This document shows, in pieces, positions 1 through 5,861 of a DNA stretch of 18,616 nucleotides. Each line of letters begins with the position of its first letter. Positions within the stretch are counted from its first letter, which is position 1. The notes under the pieces are model-generated. The model ran no database searches. It saw nothing but the letters and a program-made list of their open reading frames with translations, and was not told the DNA's origin. Location: NCBI GenBank assembly GCA_916720335.1, contig CAKAQU010000020.1:1-18616 (forward strand), in the 5' to 3' direction. Both the position numbers and the translations under genes were made by a program. This stretch comes from an uncultured Moraxella sp. (lineage in GTDB: Bacteria; Pseudomonadota; Gammaproteobacteria; Pseudomonadales; Moraxellaceae).

Positions 1-139
1 ATTTACCTTTACCACCACGACGTTGTGCTTCGTAGTCGGTAAGCGGTTGATATTTAACATAACCTTCGTGAGAAAGGGTCACAACCACATCTTCTTGAGC
101 GATTAAATCTTCTATAGACGTCCATTTTTTACAAAAAGC
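1..139 (-). pseudogene. gyrA: gyrA fragment (DNA gyrase subunit A, internal piece), 5'-truncated, runs off window
   Basis: Read on the minus strand, bases 115 to 2 encode an unmistakable GyrA segment: IEDLIAQEDVVVTL, then SHEGYVKYQPL, then the GyrA-box motif QRRGGKGK. In intact GyrA this lies roughly 500 residues from the N terminus, where the tower/coiled-coil part gives way to the C-terminal DNA-wrapping domain. Here nothing GyrA-like precedes it: the frame continues upstream only as a few unrelated residues and meets a TAG stop at 140-142, and a complete degQ-type gene ends at 163. The piece therefore has no N-terminal two thirds and no obvious start codon. It could be a partial duplication of gyrA, a rearrangement scar, or an assembly edge. 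How far it continues to the left cannot be seen. Identity of the piece is very secure; its pseudogene status is inferred. Confidence 0.85.
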
Positions 140-162
140 CTATTATAATAATTTGTGGTTTT

Positions 163-1581
163 TTATTCCACCCGAATCCCTAGAATTATTGGGGTGCCAT
201 TACGAATTATACCAACTGTTACCACGCCCGTTTGTGGCAAACTTTGAGCGGCCTTTTTAAAAGCAGTAACGTTATAAGTAGGCATTTGATTTAAACTAAC
301 AATAATATCACCAACTTGAAGTCCTGCCCTTTCTGCCAAACTTGACATTTCAATCGAACTAATTACAAGTCCTCCACGCACATCATAAGCTGATAACATT
401 GCATTTTCGCTACTGGTTAGCTCTTTAACTCGCAAACCCAATCTTGCTTTATCACTATTGATATTGCTAGCTGCCATATCTTGCGGGCTGTCTGCAAAAA
501 CCCCTTGCAGTGTCAGTGATTTTTTATCCCGCCAAATACCCAAGCTAAAAGGTTGTTGAGATTTAGCACGATTCAGCTGATTTAGTAATTCTGATGCTTG
601 AGTGATGGTTTGACCATTAAAGGATAGCACAACATCACCTGCTTTTAAGCCCGAACGCTGAGCAGGACTATCTGGAGCCACACGAGTTACAACCGCCCCT
701 TTAGGTTTATCAAAACCATAGGCTTCTGCTAAATTGCGGTCAATGTCTTGCAGTCCAACACCCAAATACGCTCGCACAACTTTACCATTTTGTTTGATTT
801 GCTGATAAATATCCATAGCTGTATCAATTGGAATGGAAAAGGATAAACCCATGTAGCCACCTGTTCCACTAAAAATTCGTGAATTCACTCCAACTACTTC
901 GCCATTTTGATTGAATAATGGCCCACCTGAATTTCCCGGATTTAATGCCACATCAGTTTGGATAAATGGTACGGTTGCTTCTTTGCTGATGTTGCGTGAT
1001 TTGGCAGATACAATTCCTGCTGATGCCGAATAATCAAAACCAAATGGCGAACCAATGGCTAAAACTGGTTCACCAACTTTTAAATTATCACCTTTTGCTA
1101 TTTTTAAGGCAGGAAAATTCTTACCAACCACTTTGAGCACAGCAATATCAGATGCCTCATCAGAGCCAATCAATTTAGCATCCAATTCAGAACGGTCATT
1201 TAGTGTAACTGTGATGGATTTTGCGCCTGCAACCACATGATGATTGGTTAAAATATAGCCATCTGAGCTGACAAAAAATCCCGAACCATATCCATGTTCC
1301 ACCGTTGGAATTTCAGGGGCGGCTTGATTACCAAAAAATTGACGCAGTACTTGAGCTTGATAAGCCAATGCCAATTCTTCATCACTGACTGGCTTGACAA
1401 TACTAATTCGCACCACCCCGCCTGCCTCTTTTTCTACCAGTGATGAAAAATCCGTCATCACCGCTGAATGCGCGGGCATGATATATAAAATTGATGAAAA
1501 AACACCCAAAGAAATCGCAAGAACCCTACTTAATACATTTCTTTTTAATTTAGATGGTTTAACCATAAAATCTTGTAACAT
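163..1581 (-). CDS. degQ: DegQ/HtrA-family periplasmic serine endoprotease (Do-like)
   Basis: A 472-residue trypsin-like protease of the periplasm that degrades or chaperones misfolded envelope proteins. The N terminus is a signal peptide: basic residues, a hydrophobic core at about 18-34 and a likely cleavage after PAHSA (about 40). The catalytic triad is visible: H115 in TNHHVV, D145 in SDIAVLK and S218 in NPGNSGGPL. Two PDZ domains follow (about 272-365, with SGLKAGDVVLSFNG, and about 385-470, with AGLQVGDIIVSLN), which is the DegP/DegQ/MucD architecture, and the length is normal. The start at 1581 is preceded by TGGGA five bases upstream; a second ATG at codon 6 has a poorer site. The gene is transcribed alone, divergently from erpA. 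Whether it is DegP-, DegQ- or MucD-like cannot be settled from the sequence. The long LA loop of E. coli DegP seems short here, which favours DegQ/MucD. Confidence 0.93.
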   Translation of the reverse strand: MLQDFMVKPSKLKRNVLSRVLAISLGVFSSILYIMPAHSAVMTDFSSLVEKEAGGVVRISIVKPVSDEELALAYQAQVLRQFFGNQAAPEIPTVEHGYGSGFFVSSDGYILTNHHVVAGAKSITVTLNDRSELDAKLIGSDEASDIAVLKVVGKNFPALKIAKGDNLKVGEPVLAIGSPFGFDYSASAGIVSAKSRNISKEATVPFIQTDVALNPGNSGGPLFNQNGEVVGVNSRIFSGTGGYMGLSFSIPIDTAMDIYQQIKQNGKVVRAYLGVGLQDIDRNLAEAYGFDKPKGAVVTRVAPDSPAQRSGLKAGDVVLSFNGQTITQASELLNQLNRAKSQQPFSLGIWRDKKSLTLQGVFADSPQDMAASNINSDKARLGLRVKELTSSENAMLSAYDVRGGLVISSIEMSSLAERAGLQVGDIIVSLNQMPTYNVTAFKKAAQSLPQTGVVTVGIIRNGTPIILGIRVE

Positions 1582-1613
1582 AAAAATCCCAGTTATTGTA
1601 AAAGATTATCGTT

Positions 1614-1642
1614 AGTATCCTAAAAACCTAAAATAACGTCAA
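1614..1642 (-). promoter_or_regulatory. Predicted sigma-70 promoter for degQ
   Basis: On the minus strand, TTGACG (1642-1637) and GATACT (1619-1614) are separated by exactly 17 bases, about 33 bases upstream of the degQ start. The -35 matches the consensus at 5 of 6 positions and the -10 at 4 of 6. No heat-shock or sigma-E style motif was recognised. Confidence 0.45.
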
Positions 1643-1708
1643 GTTTTAAAAAGTAGTTAAACCTTAGTTAATTCTTACCAAATAACAACCGTATGACCAT
1701 TTATTAAT

Positions 1709-1730
1709 CAAACATTGCGTAAAATGTTTG
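1709..1730. promoter_or_regulatory. Perfect 8-bp inverted repeat upstream of erpA (candidate operator)
   Basis: CAAACATT and AATGTTTG form a perfect 8-base inverted repeat around a 6-base spacer (GCGTAA). It lies between divergent degQ and erpA, ending about 28 bases upstream of the erpA -10 box, so it would sit at or just above the -35 region. There is no T-run after it, so it is not a Rho-independent terminator. It does not match the E. coli IscR type 1 or type 2 consensus as remembered. The binding protein is unknown. Confidence 0.4.
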
Positions 1731-1735
1731 TTTTA

Positions 1736-1764
1736 TGTTTGCTAATTATGGTTTATGTTATAAT
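1736..1764 (+). promoter_or_regulatory. Predicted promoter for erpA (perfect TATAAT -10)
   Basis: A perfect TATAAT lies at 1759-1764, about 52 bases before the erpA start. The -35 is weak: TGTTTG at 1736-1741 gives 17-base spacing. A poor -35 together with a nearby inverted repeat suggests that a regulator may act here. Confidence 0.45.
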
Positions 1765-1816
1765 AAGCCAACCGTTTTATGATACAAGATTAGACAATAT
1801 AAATAATAGGTAGCCT

Positions 1817-2152
1817 ATGAGCAATAATAATATGACACTCACCGACAATGCCGCCAAAAAACTGACTGCTTTAAAAGCCGCTGAAGGCAATCAAGACTTA
1901 ATGTTACGGGTTTATGTAACTGGAGGTGGCTGTTCTGGGTTTTCTTATGGTTTTGATTTTGCGGATGAACTTGATGAAGACGATGCAACCTTTTTAAATG
2001 GCGATGCAACATTGGTGGTAGATAGTCTTAGTTATCAATATTTGCATGGCTCAACCATTGATTATCAAGAAGGTTTAGAAGGTTCTCGCTTTGTGGTAAA
2101 TAACCCAAATGCAACCACGACTTGCGGTTGCGGCTCGTCTTTTTCCATTTAA
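1817..2152 (+). CDS. erpA: ErpA/IscA-type iron-sulfur cluster insertion protein
   Basis: A 111-residue A-type Fe-S carrier that accepts a cluster from the scaffold and passes it to apo-enzymes; in E. coli ErpA serves the IspG/IspH step of isoprenoid synthesis among others. The three invariant cysteines are present: C39 in GGGCSGFSYGF, and C103 and C105 in the C-terminal CGCGSSF. The stretch YGFDFADELDEDD and the FVVNNPNA tail are typical of ErpA rather than IscA. The ATG at 1817 is preceded by AGG seven bases upstream (AGGTAGCCT); a second ATG at codon 6 has no such site. It is followed after 47 bases by an avtA-like gene on the same strand and may be co-transcribed with it. Several Fe-S clients lie in this window (RlmD and the YfhL-type ferredoxin). 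Confidence 0.92.
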   Translation: MSNNNMTLTDNAAKKLTALKAAEGNQDLMLRVYVTGGGCSGFSYGFDFADELDEDDATFLNGDATLVVDSLSYQYLHGSTIDYQEGLEGSRFVVNNPNATTTCGCGSSFSI

Positions 2153-2199
2153 TTTTATTAAATTTCATTGTTTTTCATATATTTTTTAGGATTTTTGAT

Positions 2200-3489
2200 A
2201 TGGATTTTTCTGTATTTGGACAAAAATTTACCAAAAATAGCGGTATTTTGCAATTAATGGACGATTTAGGCAACGCCCTTAATAGTGATAAACCCATTAA
2301 TATGCTAGGCGGTGGCAATCCTGCCAACATTGCCAAAGTCAATGATGCTTATCAAAAAATCCTACAAACCGCTCTAGCAGATGATACCGCACTAAAAAGT
2401 CTAACCAACTACTCTACACCACAAGGCGACAGCGCTTTTATTGACAGCTTAGTTCATTTTTTTAATCGTCATTATGATTGGAATTTAACCAAAGATAACA
2501 TCGCTTTGACCAATGGTTCACAAAACGCTTTTTTTTATTTATTTAATTTGTTTTCAGGTCAATTTCAAAATGGCACTTGTAAAAAAATTCTTTTACCATT
2601 AGCACCTGAATATATTGGTTATGCTGATGCTCATGTTGATGGCACGCATTTTATTGCTGTACCACCAATAATTGAAAATGTTACTCACAATGGTGAAGAT
2701 GGATTTTTTAAATATCGCGTGGATTTTGATAAATTAACCAATTTACCCGAATTACAAAATGGCGAAATTGGGGCAATTTGCTGTTCACGTCCAACCAACC
2801 CAACAGGCAACGTTTTGACCGATGACGAGATGGCAAAACTAAGTCAAATAGCCAAGACTTACCAAATACCGCTACTGGTGGACAACGCTTATGGTATGCC
2901 ATTTCCCAACATTATTTATTCAAACACCACCTTAAATTTTGATGAAAATACAGTGTTGTGTTTTAGTTTATCAAAAATTGGTCTGCCCAGTGCCAGAACG
3001 GGCATTGTTGTTGCCAATCCAACCATCATCAAAGCCATTTCAGCGATGAACGCTATTATTGGATTATCACCAACACGCATTGGGGCGATGATTGCCAAGC
3101 CTTTATTTGACAATGACCAAATCATTCATCTTGCCAATGACGTTGTTAAACCATTTTATCAGCGTCAAAGCAGTTTTGCAGTCAGCCTATTAAAAGAGTA
3201 TTTATCAGATTTACCTGTTAAAATCCATAAACCCGAAGGGGCGATGTTTTTGTGGGTGTGGTTTGAAAATATACCCGTTTCTACCCAGATTTTATACCAA
3301 AAACTTAAAGAACAAGGGACACTCATTATTCCAAGTGAGCACTTTTTTGTGGGCATGAATAGTAGTCATTATCGCCACGCTCATGAATGCATTCGCTTAT
3401 CTATTGCCCAATCTGATGAGATTTTACAAAACGGCATTCAAACCATTGCAGCGGTGGCAAGAGATTTGTACCAAAAAGCCAACTTGTAA
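2200..3489 (+). CDS. avtA: Valine--pyruvate aminotransferase-like PLP enzyme (AvtA type)
   Basis: A 429-residue fold-type I aminotransferase, most like AvtA (E. coli about 417 residues), which moves an amino group between valine and pyruvate to give alanine and 2-oxoisovalerate in the cytoplasm. Visible landmarks are GGGNPAN near residue 38, the substrate-side asparagine N200 in SRPTNPTGN, the cofactor-nitrogen aspartate D228 and Y231 in LLVDNAYG, the Schiff-base lysine K259 in SLSKIGLPSARTG, and the phosphate-binding R266. The reading frame is open back to 2122, inside erpA, but those extra residues are low-complexity and hydrophobic. The ATG at 2200 has TTAGG nine bases upstream and begins the normal AvtA N terminus (MDFSVFGQKF). 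Substrate specificity within this aminotransferase group is inferred from overall resemblance. Confidence 0.87.
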   Translation: MDFSVFGQKFTKNSGILQLMDDLGNALNSDKPINMLGGGNPANIAKVNDAYQKILQTALADDTALKSLTNYSTPQGDSAFIDSLVHFFNRHYDWNLTKDNIALTNGSQNAFFYLFNLFSGQFQNGTCKKILLPLAPEYIGYADAHVDGTHFIAVPPIIENVTHNGEDGFFKYRVDFDKLTNLPELQNGEIGAICCSRPTNPTGNVLTDDEMAKLSQIAKTYQIPLLVDNAYGMPFPNIIYSNTTLNFDENTVLCFSLSKIGLPSARTGIVVANPTIIKAISAMNAIIGLSPTRIGAMIAKPLFDNDQIIHLANDVVKPFYQRQSSFAVSLLKEYLSDLPVKIHKPEGAMFLWVWFENIPVSTQILYQKLKEQGTLIIPSEHFFVGMNSSHYRHAHECIRLSIAQSDEILQNGIQTIAAVARDLYQKANL

Positions 3490-3511
3490 AATCGTAAAAC
3501 TGTGTTATAAT
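3484..3511 (+). promoter_or_regulatory. Predicted extended -10 promoter for rplY
   Basis: TTGTAA (3484-3489) and a perfect TATAAT (3506-3511) are spaced by 16 bases, and TGT directly before the -10 makes it an extended -10 promoter. It overlaps the avtA stop codon and gives rplY its own transcript with a leader of about 85 bases. Confidence 0.65.
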
Positions 3512-3518
3512 TTTTGGC

Positions 3519-3545
3519 TTGGGCAGTTGGTCGCAAATTGCCCAA
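3519..3545 (+). promoter_or_regulatory. Strong hairpin in the rplY leader (candidate autogenous control element)
   Basis: Bases 3519-3528 (TTGGGCAGTT) pair with 3536-3545 (AATTGCCCAA) as a 10-base-pair stem with one G-U wobble and a 7-base loop. It begins just downstream of the predicted transcription start and ends 57 bases before the rplY ATG. No T-run follows (TATGGTTTG), so it is not a terminator for avtA. L25 binds an RNA helix in 5S rRNA and, as remembered for E. coli, represses its own mRNA. A regulatory leader is therefore plausible, but the loop has not been compared in detail with 5S loop E. Confidence 0.5.
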
Positions 3546-3602
3546 TATGGTTTGTTATTTCAAATTGATACATTTAATCAACCTAATCGTTAGGATTTTT
3601 AT

Positions 3603-3893
3603 ATGAGCTTTACTTTAAATGCGGTTATCCGTACAGATGCTGAACAGGGTAAAGGTGCGAGCCGCCGCCTGCGTAAAAACAACCTAGTGCCAGCAATTGT
3701 TTATGGCAAAGGTGAACCAAAAGCCATTTGTGTAAAATACAATGAGCTTGTACGTGCTTTAGAAGAAGAAACTTTTTTCACAAGCAACATCACGCTAGCT
3801 TTAGAAGGCGGTAATGAAACCGTTATCATTAAAGCCCTACAACGCCATCCAGCAAAAAGCACTCCATTACATGTGGATTTCCAACGTGCTTAA
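3603..3893 (+). CDS. rplY: 50S ribosomal protein L25, short form
   Basis: A 96-residue ribosomal protein that binds 5S rRNA (loop E) in the central protuberance. It is the short, single-domain form, like the 94-residue E. coli L25, without the C-terminal extension of the CTC/TL5 type. Family landmarks are GKGASRRLRKNNLVPAIVYG near the N terminus and the C-terminal HPAKSTPLHVDFQRA; the end of the frame coincides with the usual family end. The ribosome binding site is TTAGGA, spaced from the ATG by a run of T (TTTTTAT). The gene has its own promoter, a long leader with a hairpin and its own terminator, and its neighbour is pth, as in many gammaproteobacteria. Confidence 0.95.
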   Translation: MSFTLNAVIRTDAEQGKGASRRLRKNNLVPAIVYGKGEPKAICVKYNELVRALEEETFFTSNITLALEGGNETVIIKALQRHPAKSTPLHVDFQRA

Positions 3894-3922
3894 TCGCTGA
3901 TAGCGTCATTGCTATACCAGCT

Positions 3923-3953
3923 AAAGCCAATGAGTTTATCGTTGGCTTTTTTA
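3923..3953 (+). terminator. Rho-independent terminator after rplY
   Basis: AAAGCCAATGA pairs with TCGTTGGCTTT (one G-U pair) around a GTTTA loop and is followed by a T-run reaching 3952. It lies 30 bases after the rplY stop and before pth. Confidence 0.85.
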
Positions 3954-4001
3954 TTGAATTCAATGAAACCACCAATTTAAATCATCTTATTGGAAATAAC
4001 C

Positions 4002-4574
4002 ATGATTAAACTTATCATTGGGCTTGGCAATATCGGTACAGCCTATCAAGATACACGCCATAATGCTGGTTTTTGGTTTGTAGAAACATTGACAGAAAAA
4101 TTTAACATCCATCTTGCTGACGATAAAAAATTTCATGGTCAAGTGGGTCGTGGAACAATCTATGGGCACGATATTCATCTACTTTTGCCTAATACTTTGA
4201 TGAACCGTTCAGGACTTGCAGTTGCACCCATGGCAAAGTTTTACAATATCCGTAGTGATGAGATTTTAATCGCTCACGATGAGCTGGATATTGCAGCGGG
4301 CAACATTCGCCTAAAAAAAGGGGGCGGACATGGTGGACATAACGGACTTAGAGACATTGTGCCACATATTGGTGCGGATTTTTACCGTTTGCGCATTGGT
4401 ATTGGGCGTCCAATCCATACATCTAAGGTAAGCGATTGGGTACTGTCTAAACCAAGTTTGGATGATAAAATCAGCATCGATAAAGCCATTGAATGCAGTA
4501 TTGATGCTTTGGATTTATTACTAAAAAATGATGTGCAAAAAGCAACGAATCAAATTAATGGTTTTAAGCTATAA
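4002..4574 (+). CDS. pth: Peptidyl-tRNA hydrolase
   Basis: A 190-residue enzyme that cleaves the ester bond of peptidyl-tRNAs released from stalled ribosomes, recycling tRNA. All known active-site residues fall at the E. coli numbering: N10 in IGLGN, H20 in DTRHNAGF, N68 in LMNRSG, D93 in AHDELD and N114 in GGGHGGHNGLRDI. This exact agreement also fixes the start at ATG 4002. An in-frame TTG four codons earlier (3990) would break it, and GGAAA precedes the ATG at normal distance. The gene sits between the rplY terminator and a bidirectional terminator. Together with smpB farther along, it makes two ribosome-rescue functions in the window. Confidence 0.96.
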   Translation: MIKLIIGLGNIGTAYQDTRHNAGFWFVETLTEKFNIHLADDKKFHGQVGRGTIYGHDIHLLLPNTLMNRSGLAVAPMAKFYNIRSDEILIAHDELDIAAGNIRLKKGGGHGGHNGLRDIVPHIGADFYRLRIGIGRPIHTSKVSDWVLSKPSLDDKISIDKAIECSIDALDLLLKNDVQKATNQINGFKL

Positions 4575-4592
4575 AAATTTATTTTAAATACA

Positions 4593-4612
4593 AAAAGCCC
4601 AAATGGGCTTTT
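4593..4612. terminator. Bidirectional Rho-independent terminator between pth and tRNA-Leu
   Basis: AAAAGCCC and GGGCTTTT form an 8-base stem with the loop AAAT. Read rightward it ends pth with TTTT. Read leftward it ends the tRNA-Leu transcript 9 bases after the CCA end, again with a T-run. Confidence 0.85.
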
Positions 4613-4621
4613 AAAAAAATT

Positions 4622-4705
4622 TGGTGCGATTGGGGGGACTTGAACCCCCACGCCGTAGGCACTACCCCCTCAAGATAGCGTGTCTACCAATTCCACCACA
4701 ATCGC
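4622..4705 (-). tRNA. tRNA-Leu (anticodon GAG)
   Basis: On the minus strand, the acceptor GCGATTG (4705-4699) pairs perfectly with CAATCGC (4632-4626), followed by discriminator A and an encoded CCA (4624-4622). The T arm contains GGGGGTTCAAGTCCCCC, and the D arm contains the leucine-type GGTAGACAC. The anticodon stem CTATC/GGTAG (one T-G pair) encloses the 7-base loop TTGAGGG, giving anticodon GAG (4671-4669), which reads CUC/CUU codons. A long variable arm (about TGCCTACGGCG) marks it as class II, as expected for leucine. Length is 84 including CCA. Confidence 0.96.
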
Positions 4706-4715
4706 AAGGGTTAGC

Positions 4716-4744
4716 ATTTTAGCCAATTTATCATTCATTTTCAA
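4716..4744 (-). promoter_or_regulatory. Predicted promoter for tRNA-Leu, inside the end of the upstream gene
   Basis: On the minus strand, TTGAAA (4744-4739) and TAAAAT (4721-4716) are separated by exactly 17 bases. Transcription would start about 4 to 5 bases before the tRNA 5' end. The -35 box lies within the last codons of the macrodomain-like gene, so the tRNA can be expressed independently of it. Confidence 0.6.
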
Positions 4745-5285
4745 GTGATTTTTTGATGATTGGCAAAACTGTATCTTTTGAAAAATGCAGTTCTATGGTT
4801 AATCTGGTTATGTCGCAAAAAATATCGTGCCATATCGATGCAATGTCATCAGCATCGATATTGGGTAATTTATCCAGATGAGTCATCAATAGCGGCGAAC
4901 CAATAAATGCCAATCGTCTTATCCCGTTAAACCGCATTAAATCATAGATTTTTGGTTTTAGGTTTTTAATTGCTGTTTTTAGAGTTTGGCTACTGATGCG
5001 ATGAGATACAAATTCTTGAGTAATAAGATTAACAATATATTCTGTGTGACCCGTTTGCACGCCAAGCCCTGTATGTTGCTTTTGCAGACGATTTATCATT
5101 GCTTGACCCAGCCCTAACTCACCTTGCATCGCACTTTTATAATAAATTTGATAATTATCAGCAAACAAACTTTTGCACCGCATCAATACAGGGTGCAAAA
5201 TATTACCATCTGCGCTGACAGGCAAAACCAAAACTTGGGCTTTGGTTTGCAAAAATGGTTCATGAGTGGGTAAAATAATTGCCAT
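4731..5285 (-). CDS. Hypothetical protein, divergent macrodomain (ADP-ribose-binding) fold
   Basis: 184 residues from the ATG at 5285; the upstream in-frame TTG is not needed because GGGA lies six bases before this ATG. The protein resembles Macro/Appr-1''-p domains in the order of its elements: a hydrophobic strand ending in a small-residue loop (AQVLVLPVSADGNI, where macrodomains have ADALVNPVN), then FADNYQIYYKSAMQGELGLGQ (as in the family's F..NY..Y...C..GEL.LG), then a YIVNLITQ strand, a helix (SSQTLKTAIKNLKPKIYDLM) and LAFIGSPLL (as in the IAIPPLG strand). The asparagines and the glycine-rich loop that normally contact ADP-ribose are largely replaced, so catalysis is doubtful and the role is unknown. 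It lies immediately upstream of tRNA-Leu on the same strand and is divergent from the sulfur-response operon. The fold assignment is an inference from pattern, moderately confident. Confidence 0.6.
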   Translation of the reverse strand: MAIILPTHEPFLQTKAQVLVLPVSADGNILHPVLMRCKSLFADNYQIYYKSAMQGELGLGQAMINRLQKQHTGLGVQTGHTEYIVNLITQEFVSHRISSQTLKTAIKNLKPKIYDLMRFNGIRRLAFIGSPLLMTHLDKLPNIDADDIASIWHDIFCDITRLTIELHFSKDTVLPIIKKSLENE

Positions 5286-5464
5286 AAAAATTCCCAAGTT
5301 TATTTTAGCTAACAATGACAATCATAAGCCAAATAACTTCTGTTTTGCAACAATTTATAATAAATTCTTTACAAAACAATTAGTTAATAATTAACAATCA
5401 AACCGCAAAATGCATTTATCATGATGTGGGTTGATAATTTATTATCTTTTTTTTTAATAAATGA

Positions 5465-5493
5465 TTGACTTTTAAATTAGAATATTCTAAATT
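5465..5493 (+). promoter_or_regulatory. Predicted promoter of the ArsR-rhodanese-DUF2892 operon
   Basis: TTGACT (5465-5470, 4 of 6) and TAAATT (5488-5493, 4 of 6) are separated by 17 bases. The whole spacer and -10 box are covered by the first operator palindrome, so a bound repressor would exclude RNA polymerase. Confidence 0.55.
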
Positions 5494-5508
5494 AGAGGAC
5501 ACTAAATT
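5474..5508. promoter_or_regulatory. Two overlapping copies of the operator AAATTAG-N6-CTAAATT
   Basis: Copy 1: AAATTAG at 5474-5480 and CTAAATT at 5487-5493, spacer AATATT. Copy 2: AAATTAG at 5489-5495 and CTAAATT at 5502-5508, spacer AGGACA. Both are perfect 7-base inverted repeats with 6-base spacers, offset by 15 bases and sharing AAATT. Copy 1 covers the promoter; copy 2 covers the ribosome binding site (GAGG) and ends one base before the ATG at 5509. This is the expected kind of site for autoregulation by the ArsR-family protein encoded next, although the protein-site pairing is inferred. Confidence 0.75.
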
Positions 5509-5832
5509 ATGCAGCAACCACAAATTTCTTCTAATACACTTGAACAGCAAACACAAAAAGCAGCTGAATTTTTGCGCACGCTTGGCAATGCCAATCGTTT
5601 GCAGGTACTGTGCTTATTAATTGAGCACGGCGAAATGAGCGTTGGACAGATTTTAACCTTTATTCATTTAAGTCAATCAGCTTTATCACAACACTTAGCA
5701 AAAATGCGCGATGAAGGTTTAGTAAATTACCGTAGAGATGCTCAAATTTTGTACTATTCACTGTGCGACGACAAAGTCATTCAATTAATCAGTGTGCTAA
5801 AAGAAATGTTTTGCCCAAATCAACACAAATAA
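5509..5832 (+). CDS. ArsR-family regulator, BigR/SqrR/YgaV type (sulfide/persulfide-responsive)
   Basis: A 107-residue winged-helix repressor. The recognition helix is in LSQSALSQHLAKMRDEGLV (about 54-72), followed by the wing YRRDAQILYYSL. Two cysteines sit where BigR and SqrR have their sensing pair, C35 at the end of LQVLC and C102 in EMFC near the C terminus; an extra cysteine, C86, is present. In that family the pair is joined by a polysulfide bridge when reactive sulfur accumulates, which releases DNA. Metal-binding motifs of ArsR/SmtB (ELCVCDL) are absent, which supports the sulfur-sensing subgroup. It is first in a three-gene operon with a membrane rhodanese, the same pairing as E. 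coli ygaV-ygaP, and has a tandem operator in front of it. Family assignment is strong; the inducer is inferred. Confidence 0.85.
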   Translation: MQQPQISSNTLEQQTQKAAEFLRTLGNANRLQVLCLLIEHGEMSVGQILTFIHLSQSALSQHLAKMRDEGLVNYRRDAQILYYSLCDDKVIQLISVLKEMFCPNQHK

Positions 5833-5861
5833 CAAAACACAGATAATAAGCGGAAAACATT

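Noticed and set aside
1055..1615. Two plus-strand frames antisense to degQ
   Set aside because: They lie opposite the catalytic and signal-peptide region of a complete protease and show no family features.
2122..2199. Upstream extension of the avtA frame from an ATG within erpA
   Set aside because: The extra 26 residues are low-complexity hydrophobic sequence without an AvtA counterpart. The ATG at 2200 has TTAGG upstream and starts the family-typical N terminus.
5383..5395. Palindrome GTTAATAATTAAC upstream of the divergent macrodomain-like and ArsR genes
   Set aside because: It is composed almost only of A and T in an AT-rich stretch, so it is likely by chance. It is unlike the AAATTAG operator and not placed on a convincing promoter.
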